Shown in pieces: positions 41,732-50,555 of a stretch of 64,000 bases of DNA (position 1 is its first letter; each line of letters opens with the position of its first letter). This DNA is from JAAXGX01 sp965221595 (GTDB taxonomy: Bacteria > Acidobacteriota > Vicinamibacteria > Vicinamibacterales > UBA8438). The notes beneath the pieces are model-generated. The model had not been told where the DNA came from, made no database searches, and saw only the letters and a list, made by a program, of their open reading frames with translations. A program made the translations under genes and the position numbers. The stretch lies in contig OZ244900.1 in assembly GCA_965221595.1 (NCBI GenBank), positions 2,232,001-2,296,000 on the forward strand. The letters run 5' to 3'.

Positions 41732-44707
41732 ATGAGACGTAGGTGCGGCAGGTTGCAGTCGGTCGTCGGGTTGCTGCTGGCGGCGGGCGCCGTGGTCGTG
41801 CCCGGCACGGCAGGCGCACAGGACCGTGCGGGTCTCGCCGGCACGGTCGAGGACGGGACCGGGTTGGTGCTGCCGGGCGTCACCGTGTTGGCCGAGAGCC
41901 CGGCCCTCATCGAGCGCAGCCGCACGGTCGCCACGGACGGCGCCGGCAACTACCGCATCATCAATCTGCCGGCTGGAACCTACGCCGTCACCTTCAGCCT
42001 GCAGGGGTTCCGCAGTGTCGTGCGTGACGGGGTCGTGCTCGAGGGCGCGTTCACGGCCAACGTCGACGCCACCCTGGAGGTAGGTCAGATCGCCGAGACG
42101 GTGACGGTGTCGGGCGAGGCCCCGCTGGTCGACGTCGTCAACACGCGCGAGCAGACGGTGTTCAACACCGACGAGGTCAACGCGCTGCCGGTGGCGCAGA
42201 GCATCATCAGCGGGATGCAGTACGCACCGGGCGTCGACGCGCGGAACAACTTCCTCGCGACAGCCGGCACCCTGGACGAGCGCGGGCCGACCGTGCACGG
42301 CTCCACCGGCGCGGACAGCCAGGGGCACGTCGACGGCGTCGAGACCGGCACGCAGCTCGGCAGCCGCAGCCAATCCGTGGGCGGCGTCGGGCTCGTCACC
42401 GACGAGGCGCAGATCGCGGAGATCGTGTTCGACACGGGCGCGCTGTCGGCCGAGTACCCCCAAAGCGGCGTCCGGACCAACCTGATTCCCAAGGCAGGCG
42501 CCAACACCTTCTCCGGGGAGCTGTTCCTCGACGGCACGCGCGATACGTTCGCCGACAGCAACCTGACGCCCGAGCTGGAAGAAGCCGGGTTCGCGTTCGC
42601 GCCCACAGCGTGGAGCTACGGCATCAATCCGGCGTTCGGCGGCCCCATCCGGGAGGACAGGCTGTGGTTCTTCGGCTCGTACGTGCGCAACCGCAGCAAG
42701 ACCTTCCGGCCCGACATCTTCTTCGACCCCGCTGAACCGTCGACGCCCGACGGCCTCGGCGACGACCTGCGGGCGTTCGGCGAGGGCACCAGCAGCGTGC
42801 AGAACATCCGGATCACCTGGCAGGTCAACCAGGCGAACAAGGTCACGTCGGCGTTCACCGGGCAGCAGAACGACTTCGGCCGCGTCGTTGGCACCGGTTT
42901 CGGTCGGGTCTCGGCCGAGGCGCTGTTCAACGGCACTTCGGACCCGAACTACATGAGCACGACGCGCTGGACGGGGACCTGGACCGACCGGCTGCTGTTC
43001 GAGGCGACCTTCTCGTACCAGCGGCTGGACCTCAAGTTCCTCGACTTCGAGGAGAACGGCGTCGGCCGGGTGTCGTTCCAGGACGTCGCCACGGGCCTGC
43101 AGTCGGGCACCAGCTTCCTCCAGGACTACGCCAGCGAAGACCACCGGCGCTTCGCGAACGCCTCGATTTCGTACGTCACCGGCTCGCACAACTTCAAGGC
43201 CGGGTTCCAGTACGGCGGGCACCTGCAGTACTTCCGCTGGAAGAACAACGGCGACATTTTCCAGGCGTACACCTTCAACGGGTTCCCGCTCTACCTGCTG
43301 GTGATGGGCAACGGGGACGCGGAAGACCTCCGGAAGCAGAATTGCGAGTGCGGGTTCTACGCGCAGGACGCCTGGACCCTGGACCGCTTCACCGTCAACG
43401 TCGGCGTGCGCTACGACTGGTTCAACAGCTCCCTGGCCGGGGGCACGCGGCCCGCAGGCTTCTTCACGCCCGAGATCACCGCCGACCCCATCGGCGACCT
43501 CCCGAGCTGGCAGGACTGGAGCGGGCGCTTCGGCGTGGCCTACGACCTGTTCGGCGACGGCCGGACGGCGATCAAGGTGTTCGCGGGACGCTACGTGGCG
43601 AACGAGGCCCTCGGGATCACCTCGACGTTCAGTCCGTTCGGCCTGAACATCGACTATCGCACCTGGGTCGACGCCAACGGCGACGGCACGGCGCTCAACC
43701 CCGACGGGACGCCCCAGTACAACGAGATCGGCTCGTCGTTCAACCCGAACTACGGCACGCCGACGACGGCGAACCGGCTCGACCCCGACGCACTGCGCGA
43801 GAGCAACTGGGAGTACAACGCCGGCATCGAGCACGAGCTCGGCAACAGCTGGTCGGTCAGCGCGAAGTGGATCCGGCGGGAGTTCGGCAATTTCCGCTGG
43901 GCGGACAACACCGCGGTCGACGCCAGCCACTATTCCCCAATCGCGTTCACCGGGCCGGTCGACGAGCGCCTGCCGGGCGGCGGCGGCCAGCAGCTCACGC
44001 TGTACGAGTACGCCGACCCGGACTTCGGGTATTCGACGGGCGACATCCTCTATACCCGTGCGCCCGACGATTCGCGGAGCTGGAACGGGTTGGAGGTGAT
44101 TGTGGACGGCCGGCTGTGGCGCGAAGGCTTCGCGCAGGCGAGCTGGACGGGCGGCCAGGCCAGCGGCAACTTCTGCACGGAACCACGGCTGGACAACCCC
44201 AACGGCAACCCGGCGGACGACAGCCCTGCGTTCGGCCTCGACTTCTGCGACAACTCGCGTGGATTCCGCAACAACTTCAAGTTGTCGGGCGGCATCCCGC
44301 TGCCGTTCGACACGATGATCTCCGGCCTGTTCCAGGTGTTCGCGGGCAACGAGATCCTGGCCACCTACCAGGTGGACGCGGTCGACCTGGGCCGGCCGCT
44401 CGTGTCCCCGCTGGACACCAGCTTCCAGCCCGTATTGGAAAACGTCGATGTCGCGCTGATCGAGCCGGGCACGCAATTCGAGGACATCACCACGCAGCTC
44501 AACATCCGCTTCCAGAAGATCATGACGCTGGGCGGCGGCATGCGGGTGCGGGCGTTCATGGACGCAAGCAACCTGTTCAACACCCTCACCGTCTTCACGC
44601 GAAACCGGTTCTTCGGCGGAGGCGGGACACTCAACGACGACTTCTACCGGCCGATCCAGTTCAACCAGGGCCGGGTGCTGTCGTTCGGCGCGCAGGTGTC
44701 CTTCTAG
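41732..44707 (+). CDS. TonB-dependent receptor with carboxypeptidase-regulatory N-terminal domain
   Basis: A 991-residue outer-membrane receptor of the Oar-like type common in Acidobacteriota. After the signal (VVGLLLAAGAVVVPGTAGAQ) comes a carboxypeptidase-regulatory-like domain (AGLAGTVEDGTGLVLPGVTV; RIINLPAGTYAVTFSLQGF). A plug follows (TVTVSGEAPLVDVVNTREQT; VHGSTGADSQGHVDGVETG; FDTGALSAEYPQSGVRTNLI), then a long barrel ending LSFGAQVSF with the terminal aromatic needed for Bam insertion. It would import a large or scarce nutrient with TonB-ExbBD, which are not in this window. GGAGGAGG gives a strong Shine-Dalgarno. The downstream tetR gene and upstream operator-like sites suggest ligand-controlled expression. 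Confidence 0.92.
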   Translation: MRRRCGRLQSVVGLLLAAGAVVVPGTAGAQDRAGLAGTVEDGTGLVLPGVTVLAESPALIERSRTVATDGAGNYRIINLPAGTYAVTFSLQGFRSVVRDGVVLEGAFTANVDATLEVGQIAETVTVSGEAPLVDVVNTREQTVFNTDEVNALPVAQSIISGMQYAPGVDARNNFLATAGTLDERGPTVHGSTGADSQGHVDGVETGTQLGSRSQSVGGVGLVTDEAQIAEIVFDTGALSAEYPQSGVRTNLIPKAGANTFSGELFLDGTRDTFADSNLTPELEEAGFAFAPTAWSYGINPAFGGPIREDRLWFFGSYVRNRSKTFRPDIFFDPAEPSTPDGLGDDLRAFGEGTSSVQNIRITWQVNQANKVTSAFTGQQNDFGRVVGTGFGRVSAEALFNGTSDPNYMSTTRWTGTWTDRLLFEATFSYQRLDLKFLDFEENGVGRVSFQDVATGLQSGTSFLQDYASEDHRRFANASISYVTGSHNFKAGFQYGGHLQYFRWKNNGDIFQAYTFNGFPLYLLVMGNGDAEDLRKQNCECGFYAQDAWTLDRFTVNVGVRYDWFNSSLAGGTRPAGFFTPEITADPIGDLPSWQDWSGRFGVAYDLFGDGRTAIKVFAGRYVANEALGITSTFSPFGLNIDYRTWVDANGDGTALNPDGTPQYNEIGSSFNPNYGTPTTANRLDPDALRESNWEYNAGIEHELGNSWSVSAKWIRREFGNFRWADNTAVDASHYSPIAFTGPVDERLPGGGGQQLTLYEYADPDFGYSTGDILYTRAPDDSRSWNGLEVIVDGRLWREGFAQASWTGGQASGNFCTEPRLDNPNGNPADDSPAFGLDFCDNSRGFRNNFKLSGGIPLPFDTMISGLFQVFAGNEILATYQVDAVDLGRPLVSPLDTSFQPVLENVDVALIEPGTQFEDITTQLNIRFQKIMTLGGGMRVRAFMDASNLFNTLTVFTRNRFFGGGGTLNDDFYRPIQFNQGRVLSFGAQVSF

Positions 44708-44719
44708 CCGGCAGCCCTT

Positions 44720-44749
44720 GCCCCGGGGAGCCTCACCGCTCCCCGGGGC
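44720..44749 (+). terminator. Hairpin terminator after the TonB receptor gene
   Basis: A perfect 12 bp stem (GCCCCGGGGAGC and its complement) with a CTCACC loop, beginning 13 bp after the receptor stop. There is no T-run after it. Confidence 0.6.
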
Positions 44750-44868
44750 GCCGCATGCCCTTGCGACGCCGCGCGGCCACAGCTGCTGGCCGCCGGCACG
44801 CACGCAACGTGCCAAACGACGCGCGCACCGATCCCGTTACCACCCAGGCGCCGAAGTCCGGCAACCGG

Positions 44869-45477
44869 ATGTCCGGTCCCGAGCGCAGGGCCCAGATCAT
44901 CGACGCGGCCATCGCCCTGTTCGGCCGGCACGGGTTCAAGGGCACGACCACCAGGGCCCTGGCCCAGGCGTCCGGCGTGAGCGAGGCGACGATCTTCAAG
45001 CACTTCCCCACCAAGAACGACCTCTACAAGGCGGCGTTCGACCGCCGGACCGGCGTGGGCACCGAGCAGCTCATCGCCGAGCTGCAGGACTACGTCGAGC
45101 GGGGTGAGGACGAACGGTTGCTGCGCACGCTCATTCGCGCCATCTTCTACGGTTACGAACACGATCGGGATCTGCATCGCATGCTGCTCTACGCCTGGCT
45201 GGAGCAGGAGCCGTCCGACAACCAGCACCTGTTCGAACAGATGCAGAGCTATCCGCTGTTCGTTTTCCTGCGGGACTACGTCCAGCGGCGGCAGACCGAA
45301 GGGGCCTTCAGTCGGGAAAGCAGCAGTCTGATCGCGGCGGCCCTGACCGCCCTGCCCGCCCAGGAGGCCATTCGCCGCAAACTGTACGGCCTCGACACGG
45401 GCTTCTCCGACGACATGGTCGTCGAGGCCTACGCCCGCCTCCTCCTGAACGGCCTCAAGATCCGACCCGCGCGATAG
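44869..45477 (+). CDS. TetR/AcrR family transcriptional regulator
   Basis: A 202-residue repressor-type protein. The N-terminal helix-turn-helix is RAQIIDAAIALFGRHGFKGT, TTRALAQASGVSEATIFKHF and PTKNDLYKAAF, as in TetR proteins. The C-terminal ligand domain (about 65-200) is helical (LLRTLIRAIFYGYEHDRDLH; YPLFVFLRDYVQRRQTEGAF). It lies 160 bp downstream of the TonB receptor gene, behind a terminator. AGTGAG/CTCACT-type sites lie before the receptor, the esterase and the second cassette. That arrangement suggests it is their local regulator. A GTG near 44811 could extend the N-terminus by about 20 residues. Confidence 0.88.
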   Translation: MSGPERRAQIIDAAIALFGRHGFKGTTTRALAQASGVSEATIFKHFPTKNDLYKAAFDRRTGVGTEQLIAELQDYVERGEDERLLRTLIRAIFYGYEHDRDLHRMLLYAWLEQEPSDNQHLFEQMQSYPLFVFLRDYVQRRQTEGAFSRESSSLIAAALTALPAQEAIRRKLYGLDTGFSDDMVVEAYARLLLNGLKIRPAR

Positions 45478-45574
45478 GCTGCGCTCGGACCTGTCAGCAC
45501 TTGGCGTGGTCGCGGCGGCTACGCTGTCGCCCGCACCCGCATGCTGCGGCGCCCGCAGCGCGTCGTGCTGCGGC

Positions 45575-46501
45575 TCAGCGCCCCGCGTAGATGTGGTTGA
45601 CGATGCTCGTCACGCTGAACGTGCCGCTTGCCGGCGCGTCGTAGTCGCTGAAGCGCGCCGGCTTCGTGTAGGCGGCAATGGTCTCGTCGGCGCTGCGCCC
45701 CGCGTCGATGCCCGCTTGGGTCTGGCGGACCACGTCGGCGTAGAAGTCTCGATAGTCGACCAGGTCGCTCCAAGCGAGCGGCGTCTCCCAATGCCCGGTG
45801 ATGATCGTGTCCACGTCGGAGATGCCGGCGATCGCCCGGGTGAGCGTCCGGCCGAACTCGATGGCGCTCCCGCCGTTGCCGTTCGCGGCGTCGATGAACG
45901 GCAGCAGCTTGCCCTGGAACATGTCACCCGTGTGCATCGTGCGCGCGGCCTTGAACACGACGAAGGTGTCCCCGTCGGTGTGGCCGCGACCGAAGTGGTG
46001 GAGGTCGATCTCGTCAGGACCGCCGGCGAAGAGCGTGAGCCGGTCCGAGAACGTCGTCGACGGCAGGTACTTCGCGTTCTCGCCCTGGAAGTCGTCGCAG
46101 TTGGTCGGTATCGGCTGGCAGTCGGTGCGCGCCATGTGACGCCGAATGTTCTCGTGCGCCACGAAATGCACCGTCTCGGGGAACTCGGTGTTCGAACCGC
46201 TGTGGTCGAAGTGGACGTGGGTGTTGATGATCGTCGTCACCGGCTTGTCGCTGAGACGCCGCACGTGGTCGAGAATGTCCTGGCCGTACCCCTCCAGCTT
46301 GGTGTCGACCAGCACGACGCCTGCAGCAGTGATGAAGACCGCCGTGTTCCCGCCCGTCGTGGTCCCCGAACCCAGCATGTAGAGGGCATCGGTGATCCGC
46401 TGGACTTCGATGGGCGGGCGGGGCGCCTGCGCGCCGTGCGTTCCGGCCGCCAGGATCAGACCGAGCGCGGTAACACCCGTCAGGACGACGCTGCGTGGCA
46501 T
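45575..46501 (-). CDS. Secreted metallo-beta-lactamase-fold hydrolase
   Basis: A 308-residue exported protein. The signal is RSVVLTGVTALGLILAAGTHG. The dinuclear zinc motif HxHxDH is intact in TIINTHVHFDHSGSN, with further ligands in HFVAHENIRRHM (region), FGRGHTDGDTFVVF, TMHTGDMFQG and the final IITGHWETPL. The fold is shared by lactonases, glyoxalase II and subclass B3 beta-lactamases; nothing specific marks the substrate. ATG 46501 is preferred to 46525 because a TATACT box lies 9 bases upstream of it, consistent with a nearly leaderless transcript. It converges on the tetR gene across about 100 bp containing a small GCTGCG/CGCAGC hairpin (45543-45559). Confidence 0.88.
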   Translation of the reverse strand: MPRSVVLTGVTALGLILAAGTHGAQAPRPPIEVQRITDALYMLGSGTTTGGNTAVFITAAGVVLVDTKLEGYGQDILDHVRRLSDKPVTTIINTHVHFDHSGSNTEFPETVHFVAHENIRRHMARTDCQPIPTNCDDFQGENAKYLPSTTFSDRLTLFAGGPDEIDLHHFGRGHTDGDTFVVFKAARTMHTGDMFQGKLLPFIDAANGNGGSAIEFGRTLTRAIAGISDVDTIITGHWETPLAWSDLVDYRDFYADVVRQTQAGIDAGRSADETIAAYTKPARFSDYDAPASGTFSVTSIVNHIYAGR

Positions 46502-46630
46502 CCGGCCCGCAGTATACGCGAGCATAGGCGCTTGCCGCGCCTGCAGTCGGCTGTCCCGAGCTGCACGCCGGGGTGCCCGCCGGAGTTGCGGCCGCGGCTC
46601 CTGTCACCTGGCCGGCGCACGATTGCATGA

Positions 46631-46647
46631 TGAGCAGACACTCACTA
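46631..46647. promoter_or_regulatory. Candidate TetR-family operator upstream of the esterase
   Basis: TGAGCAGACACTCACTA (reverse: TAGTGAGTGTCTGCTCA) shares AGTGAGTG and GCTCA half-sites with the sites at 41546-41561 and 47594-47609. It lies between the divergent metallo-hydrolase and esterase genes. Confidence 0.4.
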
Positions 46648-46712
46648 CGCCCGCCGGAAGCCGTGCCTGCAACACGACCCCGAGCGGGAGCAGGTCACGG
46701 GCCACGGCCTGC

Positions 46713-46718
46713 TACGAT
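46713..46718 (+). promoter_or_regulatory. Promoter -10 box for a leaderless esterase mRNA
   Basis: TACGAT followed by 6 bases and ATG 46725; no Shine-Dalgarno is present. Confidence 0.45.
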
Positions 46719-46724
46719 AGGTCG

Positions 46725-47588
46725 ATGCGAAACATGCACTGGCTCGTTCTTGTGACACTGCTCGCCGCCTCCGGAGCGGCGACTGCGCAGACCGTGGACG
46801 CCGGACGCGGCGCCCTGCCGGTCACCGTGCCCGCCGGATACACCGGCGAGGCCCCGATGCCGCTCATCATCCTGCTGCACACCTACGGCCGGACCGGCGC
46901 GGTGCAGGACGAGTACATGGGACTGAGCGCGCTCGCCGACACGTACGGCTTCATCTCGGTGGCGCCGGACGGCACACCGTCCGACGCCCAGAACAATCCC
47001 CGGTTCTGGAACGCGTCGGCTGCCTGCTGCAACTGGGAGGGCAGGGAGCTCGACGACTCGGCGTACATCATGGACATCATCGCCGGGGTGCAGGCGCAGT
47101 ACCACATCGACGACCGGCGCGTCTTCATCATCGGCCACTCCAACGGGGCCTTCATGGCGCACCGGCTGGCCCACGACCACCCGGGTGTCATCGCCGCCAT
47201 CGCGAGCTTCGCCGGGGCCGACCAGACGGCCAGGCGGCCCGTTCCGCCCCATCCCGTGCACGTGCTGCAGATCCACGGCGACGCCGACAGCGCCATCGCG
47301 TACGACGGCGGCGAGATCCAAGGGGCGTCCTATCCGGGCGCCCGGGAGTCGGTGGAGAACTGGGCGACCCGCAACGGCTGCGCCGCGGCGGGCGCCGAGA
47401 CCGGCCGGCTGGACCTCGTGAGCACGTTGCCGGGCATGGACACGACCGTGACGCGCTACACCCGCGGCTGCAAGCCCGGCGGGTCCGCCGAGCTGTGGAC
47501 GATAGAAGGCGGCGCCCACGTGCCCGAGTTGTCCGAGCACTTCACGCGTCTGACCGTGGAGTGGCTGCTCGCGCACCCCGGACCCTGA
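46725..47588 (+). CDS. Secreted PHB depolymerase-like (LpqC) esterase
   Basis: A 287-residue exported alpha/beta hydrolase. The signal is MHWLVLVTLLAASGAATAQ. The family shows an oxyanion region PLIILLHTYGRTGAVQDEYM, a conserved cysteine pair in WNASAACCNWEG, nucleophile Ser in VFIIGHSNGAFMAHRLA, the likely Asp in LQIHGDADSAIAYDGGE and His in WTIEGGAHVPEL. These match the polyhydroxybutyrate depolymerase/feruloyl-esterase-like group, which hydrolyses extracellular esters or polyesters. A leaderless start at ATG 46725 is suggested by the TACGAT box. An AGTGAG-type operator lies about 80 bp upstream. It is followed by the second cytochrome cassette. Confidence 0.85.
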   Translation: MRNMHWLVLVTLLAASGAATAQTVDAGRGALPVTVPAGYTGEAPMPLIILLHTYGRTGAVQDEYMGLSALADTYGFISVAPDGTPSDAQNNPRFWNASAACCNWEGRELDDSAYIMDIIAGVQAQYHIDDRRVFIIGHSNGAFMAHRLAHDHPGVIAAIASFAGADQTARRPVPPHPVHVLQIHGDADSAIAYDGGEIQGASYPGARESVENWATRNGCAAAGAETGRLDLVSTLPGMDTTVTRYTRGCKPGGSAELWTIEGGAHVPELSEHFTRLTVEWLLAHPGP

Positions 47589-47593
47589 CTGGT

Positions 47594-47618
47594 AAGTGGT
47601 TGCTCACTTTGGTATAGT
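47594..47618 (+). promoter_or_regulatory. Operator-overlapped promoter of cassette 2
   Basis: AAGTG-GTTGCT-CACTT (47594-47609) is a perfect 5-base inverted repeat with 6-base spacing. It is followed by a TATAGT -10 box (47613-47618). The operator covers the -35/spacer region, so a bound TetR-type protein would block transcription of the gene at 47642 and those behind it. Confidence 0.55.
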
Positions 47619-47641
47619 CGGGCCTTCTGCAAGGTTGGAAC

Positions 47642-48085
47642 ATGCGCATGACGAACGTCGGACGCAAAATAGGTGTCGTCGCGGCTGCGGTTGTCGCAGC
47701 GGCCGTACTGGCCTGGGCCGTGCAGGGAGCCACCCTGAACGTGACGGTGAGCTACACGGGTCCGGGCGACGTCGATGGGATGCACGCCCTGTACCTCGCG
47801 CTCTACGACACGCCGGACATCGCAGGCGGCGCCGTGCCGATCGCTGCGCAGATTGCCACCGAGAACGGCCAGACGGTGGAATTCGCGAACGTCACAACCT
47901 CTCCGGTCTACCTGTCCGCCCTGTTCGACAGCAACGGCGGCTGGGACGGACTGAGCGCGGTGCCGCCCGGCTCGCCGGCCGCAACCTGGCGGCCCCTGCA
48001 GCCCACCCCGACGCCGATCGAACTACCGGCGGGAGCGACCGTCGACCTGGAGTTCTCCTTCGACGCCGCGTTCCGCATGCCGTAG
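47642..48085 (+). CDS. Small secreted protein of unknown function, cassette 2
   Basis: A 147-residue exported protein. The signal/anchor is IGVVAAAVVAAAVLAWAVQG. The mature part is beta-rich: ATLNVTVSYTGPGDVDGMHA, LYLALYDTPDIAGGAVPIAA, VEFANVTTSPVYLSALFDSN and VDLEFSFDAAFRMP. It looks like one transthyretin- or Ig-like sandwich, similar in outline to DUF2141-type domains, but I cannot assign it. It is the first gene of the second cytochrome cassette, 20 bp before the large cytochrome gene, and sits directly behind the putative TetR-controlled promoter. It has no cysteines and no catalytic motif. Confidence 0.65.
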   Translation: MRMTNVGRKIGVVAAAVVAAAVLAWAVQGATLNVTVSYTGPGDVDGMHALYLALYDTPDIAGGAVPIAAQIATENGQTVEFANVTTSPVYLSALFDSNGGWDGLSAVPPGSPAATWRPLQPTPTPIELPAGATVDLEFSFDAAFRMP

Positions 48086-48105
48086 CGCCATCGAGGATGT
48101 GAGTC

Positions 48106-50553
48106 ATGGCCAGATGTAGCGGGTTGCTCTTCGTCCTGCTGGTGCCCGGACTCGCGTCCGGCCCGGCGGCGGCGCAGTCGTTCGAAACCGACGTGACGCC
48201 GCTGCTGGAGACCTCGTGCCTGCAGTGCCACGGGCCGCGCACGGCGACGCCCCTGAACCTCACCGATCTCGGCTTCGATCTCACGGACCACGACACGTTC
48301 CGCGCGTGGCAGCGGATCTACGAGCGGGTCGAACAGGGCGAAATGCCGCCGCCGGCCGCGCGAAGACCGAACGCGGCCCTCATGGATACGGCGCTCGACG
48401 CACTGAAACGAGCCCTCGTGTCGGCCAACCTGGCGGCCCGCGGTGAACAGCGCACGCCGCTGCGCCGGCTCACGCGGCTGGAATACGGTTACACCCTGCA
48501 GGATCTGCTGGGGATCGACGAGTACATCGCGACCGATCTCAGCCTGACGCTGCCCGCGGAAGCCGACTCCGGCGGGATGGATACGGTCGCGGCAAACCAG
48601 AGCATGTCGCCGCTGCACGTACGCAGCTACCTGGAGGCGGCCGACCGGGCGCTCGACGCGGCCCTCGTGACCGGGCCGCCGCCGCCCACCGAGCCCTATC
48701 TCATCGACTACGCCAAGTCGCAGTACCTCTATTTCATCGGCCAGGCCCAGGCGCTGGGGCTGGGCAGCGTCAAGCAGCTCGACGACGCCTTCGTGCAGTT
48801 CTTCGATTTCACCTCGACGTATACCTTCCACAGCAGCTCGGAAGGCTTCGGCGTGCCCTATCCGGGCCGCTACCGCGTCACGATTGACGCCTACCCGTAC
48901 CAGGCGGACACGCCGGTCACGCTCATGGTGTACCGCGGCAGCCTGTCGGGCGTGGCCGCCTCGCTCGACGATCTGATCGGGTCGTTCGACCTGGAGGGAC
49001 CGCGCACGATCGAATTGACCCCGTTCATGCGCCCGGGCCACCTCATCGGCGTGTCGCCCGCGGACCTCGACATGCCACCGGACGTCAACCCCTACGCGGA
49101 GTTGACGGACCCGTCGAAGGGCTACGCGCACGTCATCGACGACTGGCCGAGCGAGGGCATCGCGTTCAAGTCGATGACCATCGAAGGGCCGCTGTTCGAC
49201 ACGTGGCCCCCGCCGAGCACGCGCGCGCTGCTGGTCGGGGTCGACTTCGACGAGGACGGCGGGATTCGACTCACGAAGGACCCGTACGAGCACGTGGCGG
49301 ACATCGTCGCGGCGTTCGCGCCGCGGGCGTTCCGCCGGCCGGTGGGCGACGACGAGCTGGAGGCCTACGCCAGCCTCGCCCGTCCGCTGCTGGCCGCGGG
49401 ACGGCCGTTCGTCGAGGCCGTCCGCGTGCCGTTGCGCGCCATCCTGAGCGCGCCGCCGTTCCTGTTCCACGCCGGCGCGACGGGAGAGCTGGACGACTTC
49501 AGCCTGGCGACGCGGCTGTCCTATTTCCTGTGGCGCAGCCTGCCCGACACCGAGCTGTTCGACGCGGCACGTGGGGGAAACCTGTCCGATCCCGTGGTCC
49601 TGGGCCGCCAGGTCGACCGCCTGCTCGCCGACGCGCGCAGCGAGCGCTTCGTCAAGGACTTCGCGGGGCAGGCGTTCCGACTGTACGAAATGAAGGCCAC
49701 CTCGCCGGACCCGGGCCTCTATCCGGAGTTCGACGACCGTCTGGGACAGGCCATGGCACGGGAGACCGAGCAGTTTCTGGCCGAGCTGATCGCCCGGAAC
49801 CTCGGCGCGGGGCACCTGATCGACGCCGACTTCACGTTCCTGAACCGCCGTCTGGCTGAGCACTACGGGATCCCCGACGTCAGGGGTCAGCAGATGCGGA
49901 AGGTGCAGTTGCCGCCGGACAGCCCGCGCGGTGGGCTGCTGGCGCAGGCGAGCATCCACAAGATTACGGCGAACGGGACGACCACGTCGCCGATTCCGCG
50001 CGGCAACTTCGTGCTGGCGAACCTGCTCGGCCGGCCGGCACCGCCGCCGCCGGAGGCGGTCGGCAACATCGAACCGGATACGCGCGGTACGACCACCATT
50101 CGCGAGCAGCTCGATGCACACCGCAATACGCCGGTCTGCATGAGCTGCCATCGCCGGATCGACCCGCCCGGATTCGCCCTCGAATCGTTCGACCCGATCG
50201 GCGGCTTCCGCACGCACTACCGTACGTCTCCGCAACAGCTCGAGGCGCCGGGCGGTTTCACCTATTTCGGGCAGTACGGGGAAGGGCGCGCGGTGGACGC
50301 GAGCGGCGTGACGCCCGAGGGCGCCGCCTTTACCGGCATCGAGGAGTACAAGCAGCTGCTGCTCGCGACCGAGCTCGACCAGGTGGCGCGGCACCTCGCC
50401 TCGCAGTTGCTGGTGCTGGCGACCGGCGCCGAGATCGAGTTCGCCGACCGGGACAGCGTCCAACAGATCGTCGACGAGGGACGCGCGGCCGGTCACCCGG
50501 TCCGTACGATGATTCGCCAGGTCGTGCAGAGCGACCTGTTCAGGAGACAGTAG
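48106..50553 (+). CDS. DUF1592/DUF1588/DUF1585 cytochrome c protein, cassette 2
   Basis: An 815-residue exported dihaem protein of the same group as those at 29970 and 57489 but more divergent. The signal is SGLLFVLLVPGLASGPAAAQ. The first haem is CLQCH (about 37-41). A DUF1587-like region reads LRRLTRLEYGYTLQDLLGID. The DUF1592 part includes LATRLSYFLWRSLPDTELFD and FTFLNRRLAEHYGIPDV. DUF1588 has IPRGNFVLANLLGRPAPPP and the second haem CMSCH (about 678-682), then RRIDPPGFALESFDPIGGF. A longer middle insert (about 180-390) is beta-rich. It is likely a periplasmic redox protein partnering the DUF1552 protein encoded 2 bases downstream. Confidence 0.85.
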   Translation: MARCSGLLFVLLVPGLASGPAAAQSFETDVTPLLETSCLQCHGPRTATPLNLTDLGFDLTDHDTFRAWQRIYERVEQGEMPPPAARRPNAALMDTALDALKRALVSANLAARGEQRTPLRRLTRLEYGYTLQDLLGIDEYIATDLSLTLPAEADSGGMDTVAANQSMSPLHVRSYLEAADRALDAALVTGPPPPTEPYLIDYAKSQYLYFIGQAQALGLGSVKQLDDAFVQFFDFTSTYTFHSSSEGFGVPYPGRYRVTIDAYPYQADTPVTLMVYRGSLSGVAASLDDLIGSFDLEGPRTIELTPFMRPGHLIGVSPADLDMPPDVNPYAELTDPSKGYAHVIDDWPSEGIAFKSMTIEGPLFDTWPPPSTRALLVGVDFDEDGGIRLTKDPYEHVADIVAAFAPRAFRRPVGDDELEAYASLARPLLAAGRPFVEAVRVPLRAILSAPPFLFHAGATGELDDFSLATRLSYFLWRSLPDTELFDAARGGNLSDPVVLGRQVDRLLADARSERFVKDFAGQAFRLYEMKATSPDPGLYPEFDDRLGQAMARETEQFLAELIARNLGAGHLIDADFTFLNRRLAEHYGIPDVRGQQMRKVQLPPDSPRGGLLAQASIHKITANGTTTSPIPRGNFVLANLLGRPAPPPPEAVGNIEPDTRGTTTIREQLDAHRNTPVCMSCHRRIDPPGFALESFDPIGGFRTHYRTSPQQLEAPGGFTYFGQYGEGRAVDASGVTPEGAAFTGIEEYKQLLLATELDQVARHLASQLLVLATGAEIEFADRDSVQQIVDEGRAAGHPVRTMIRQVVQSDLFRRQ

Positions 50554-50555
50554 GC

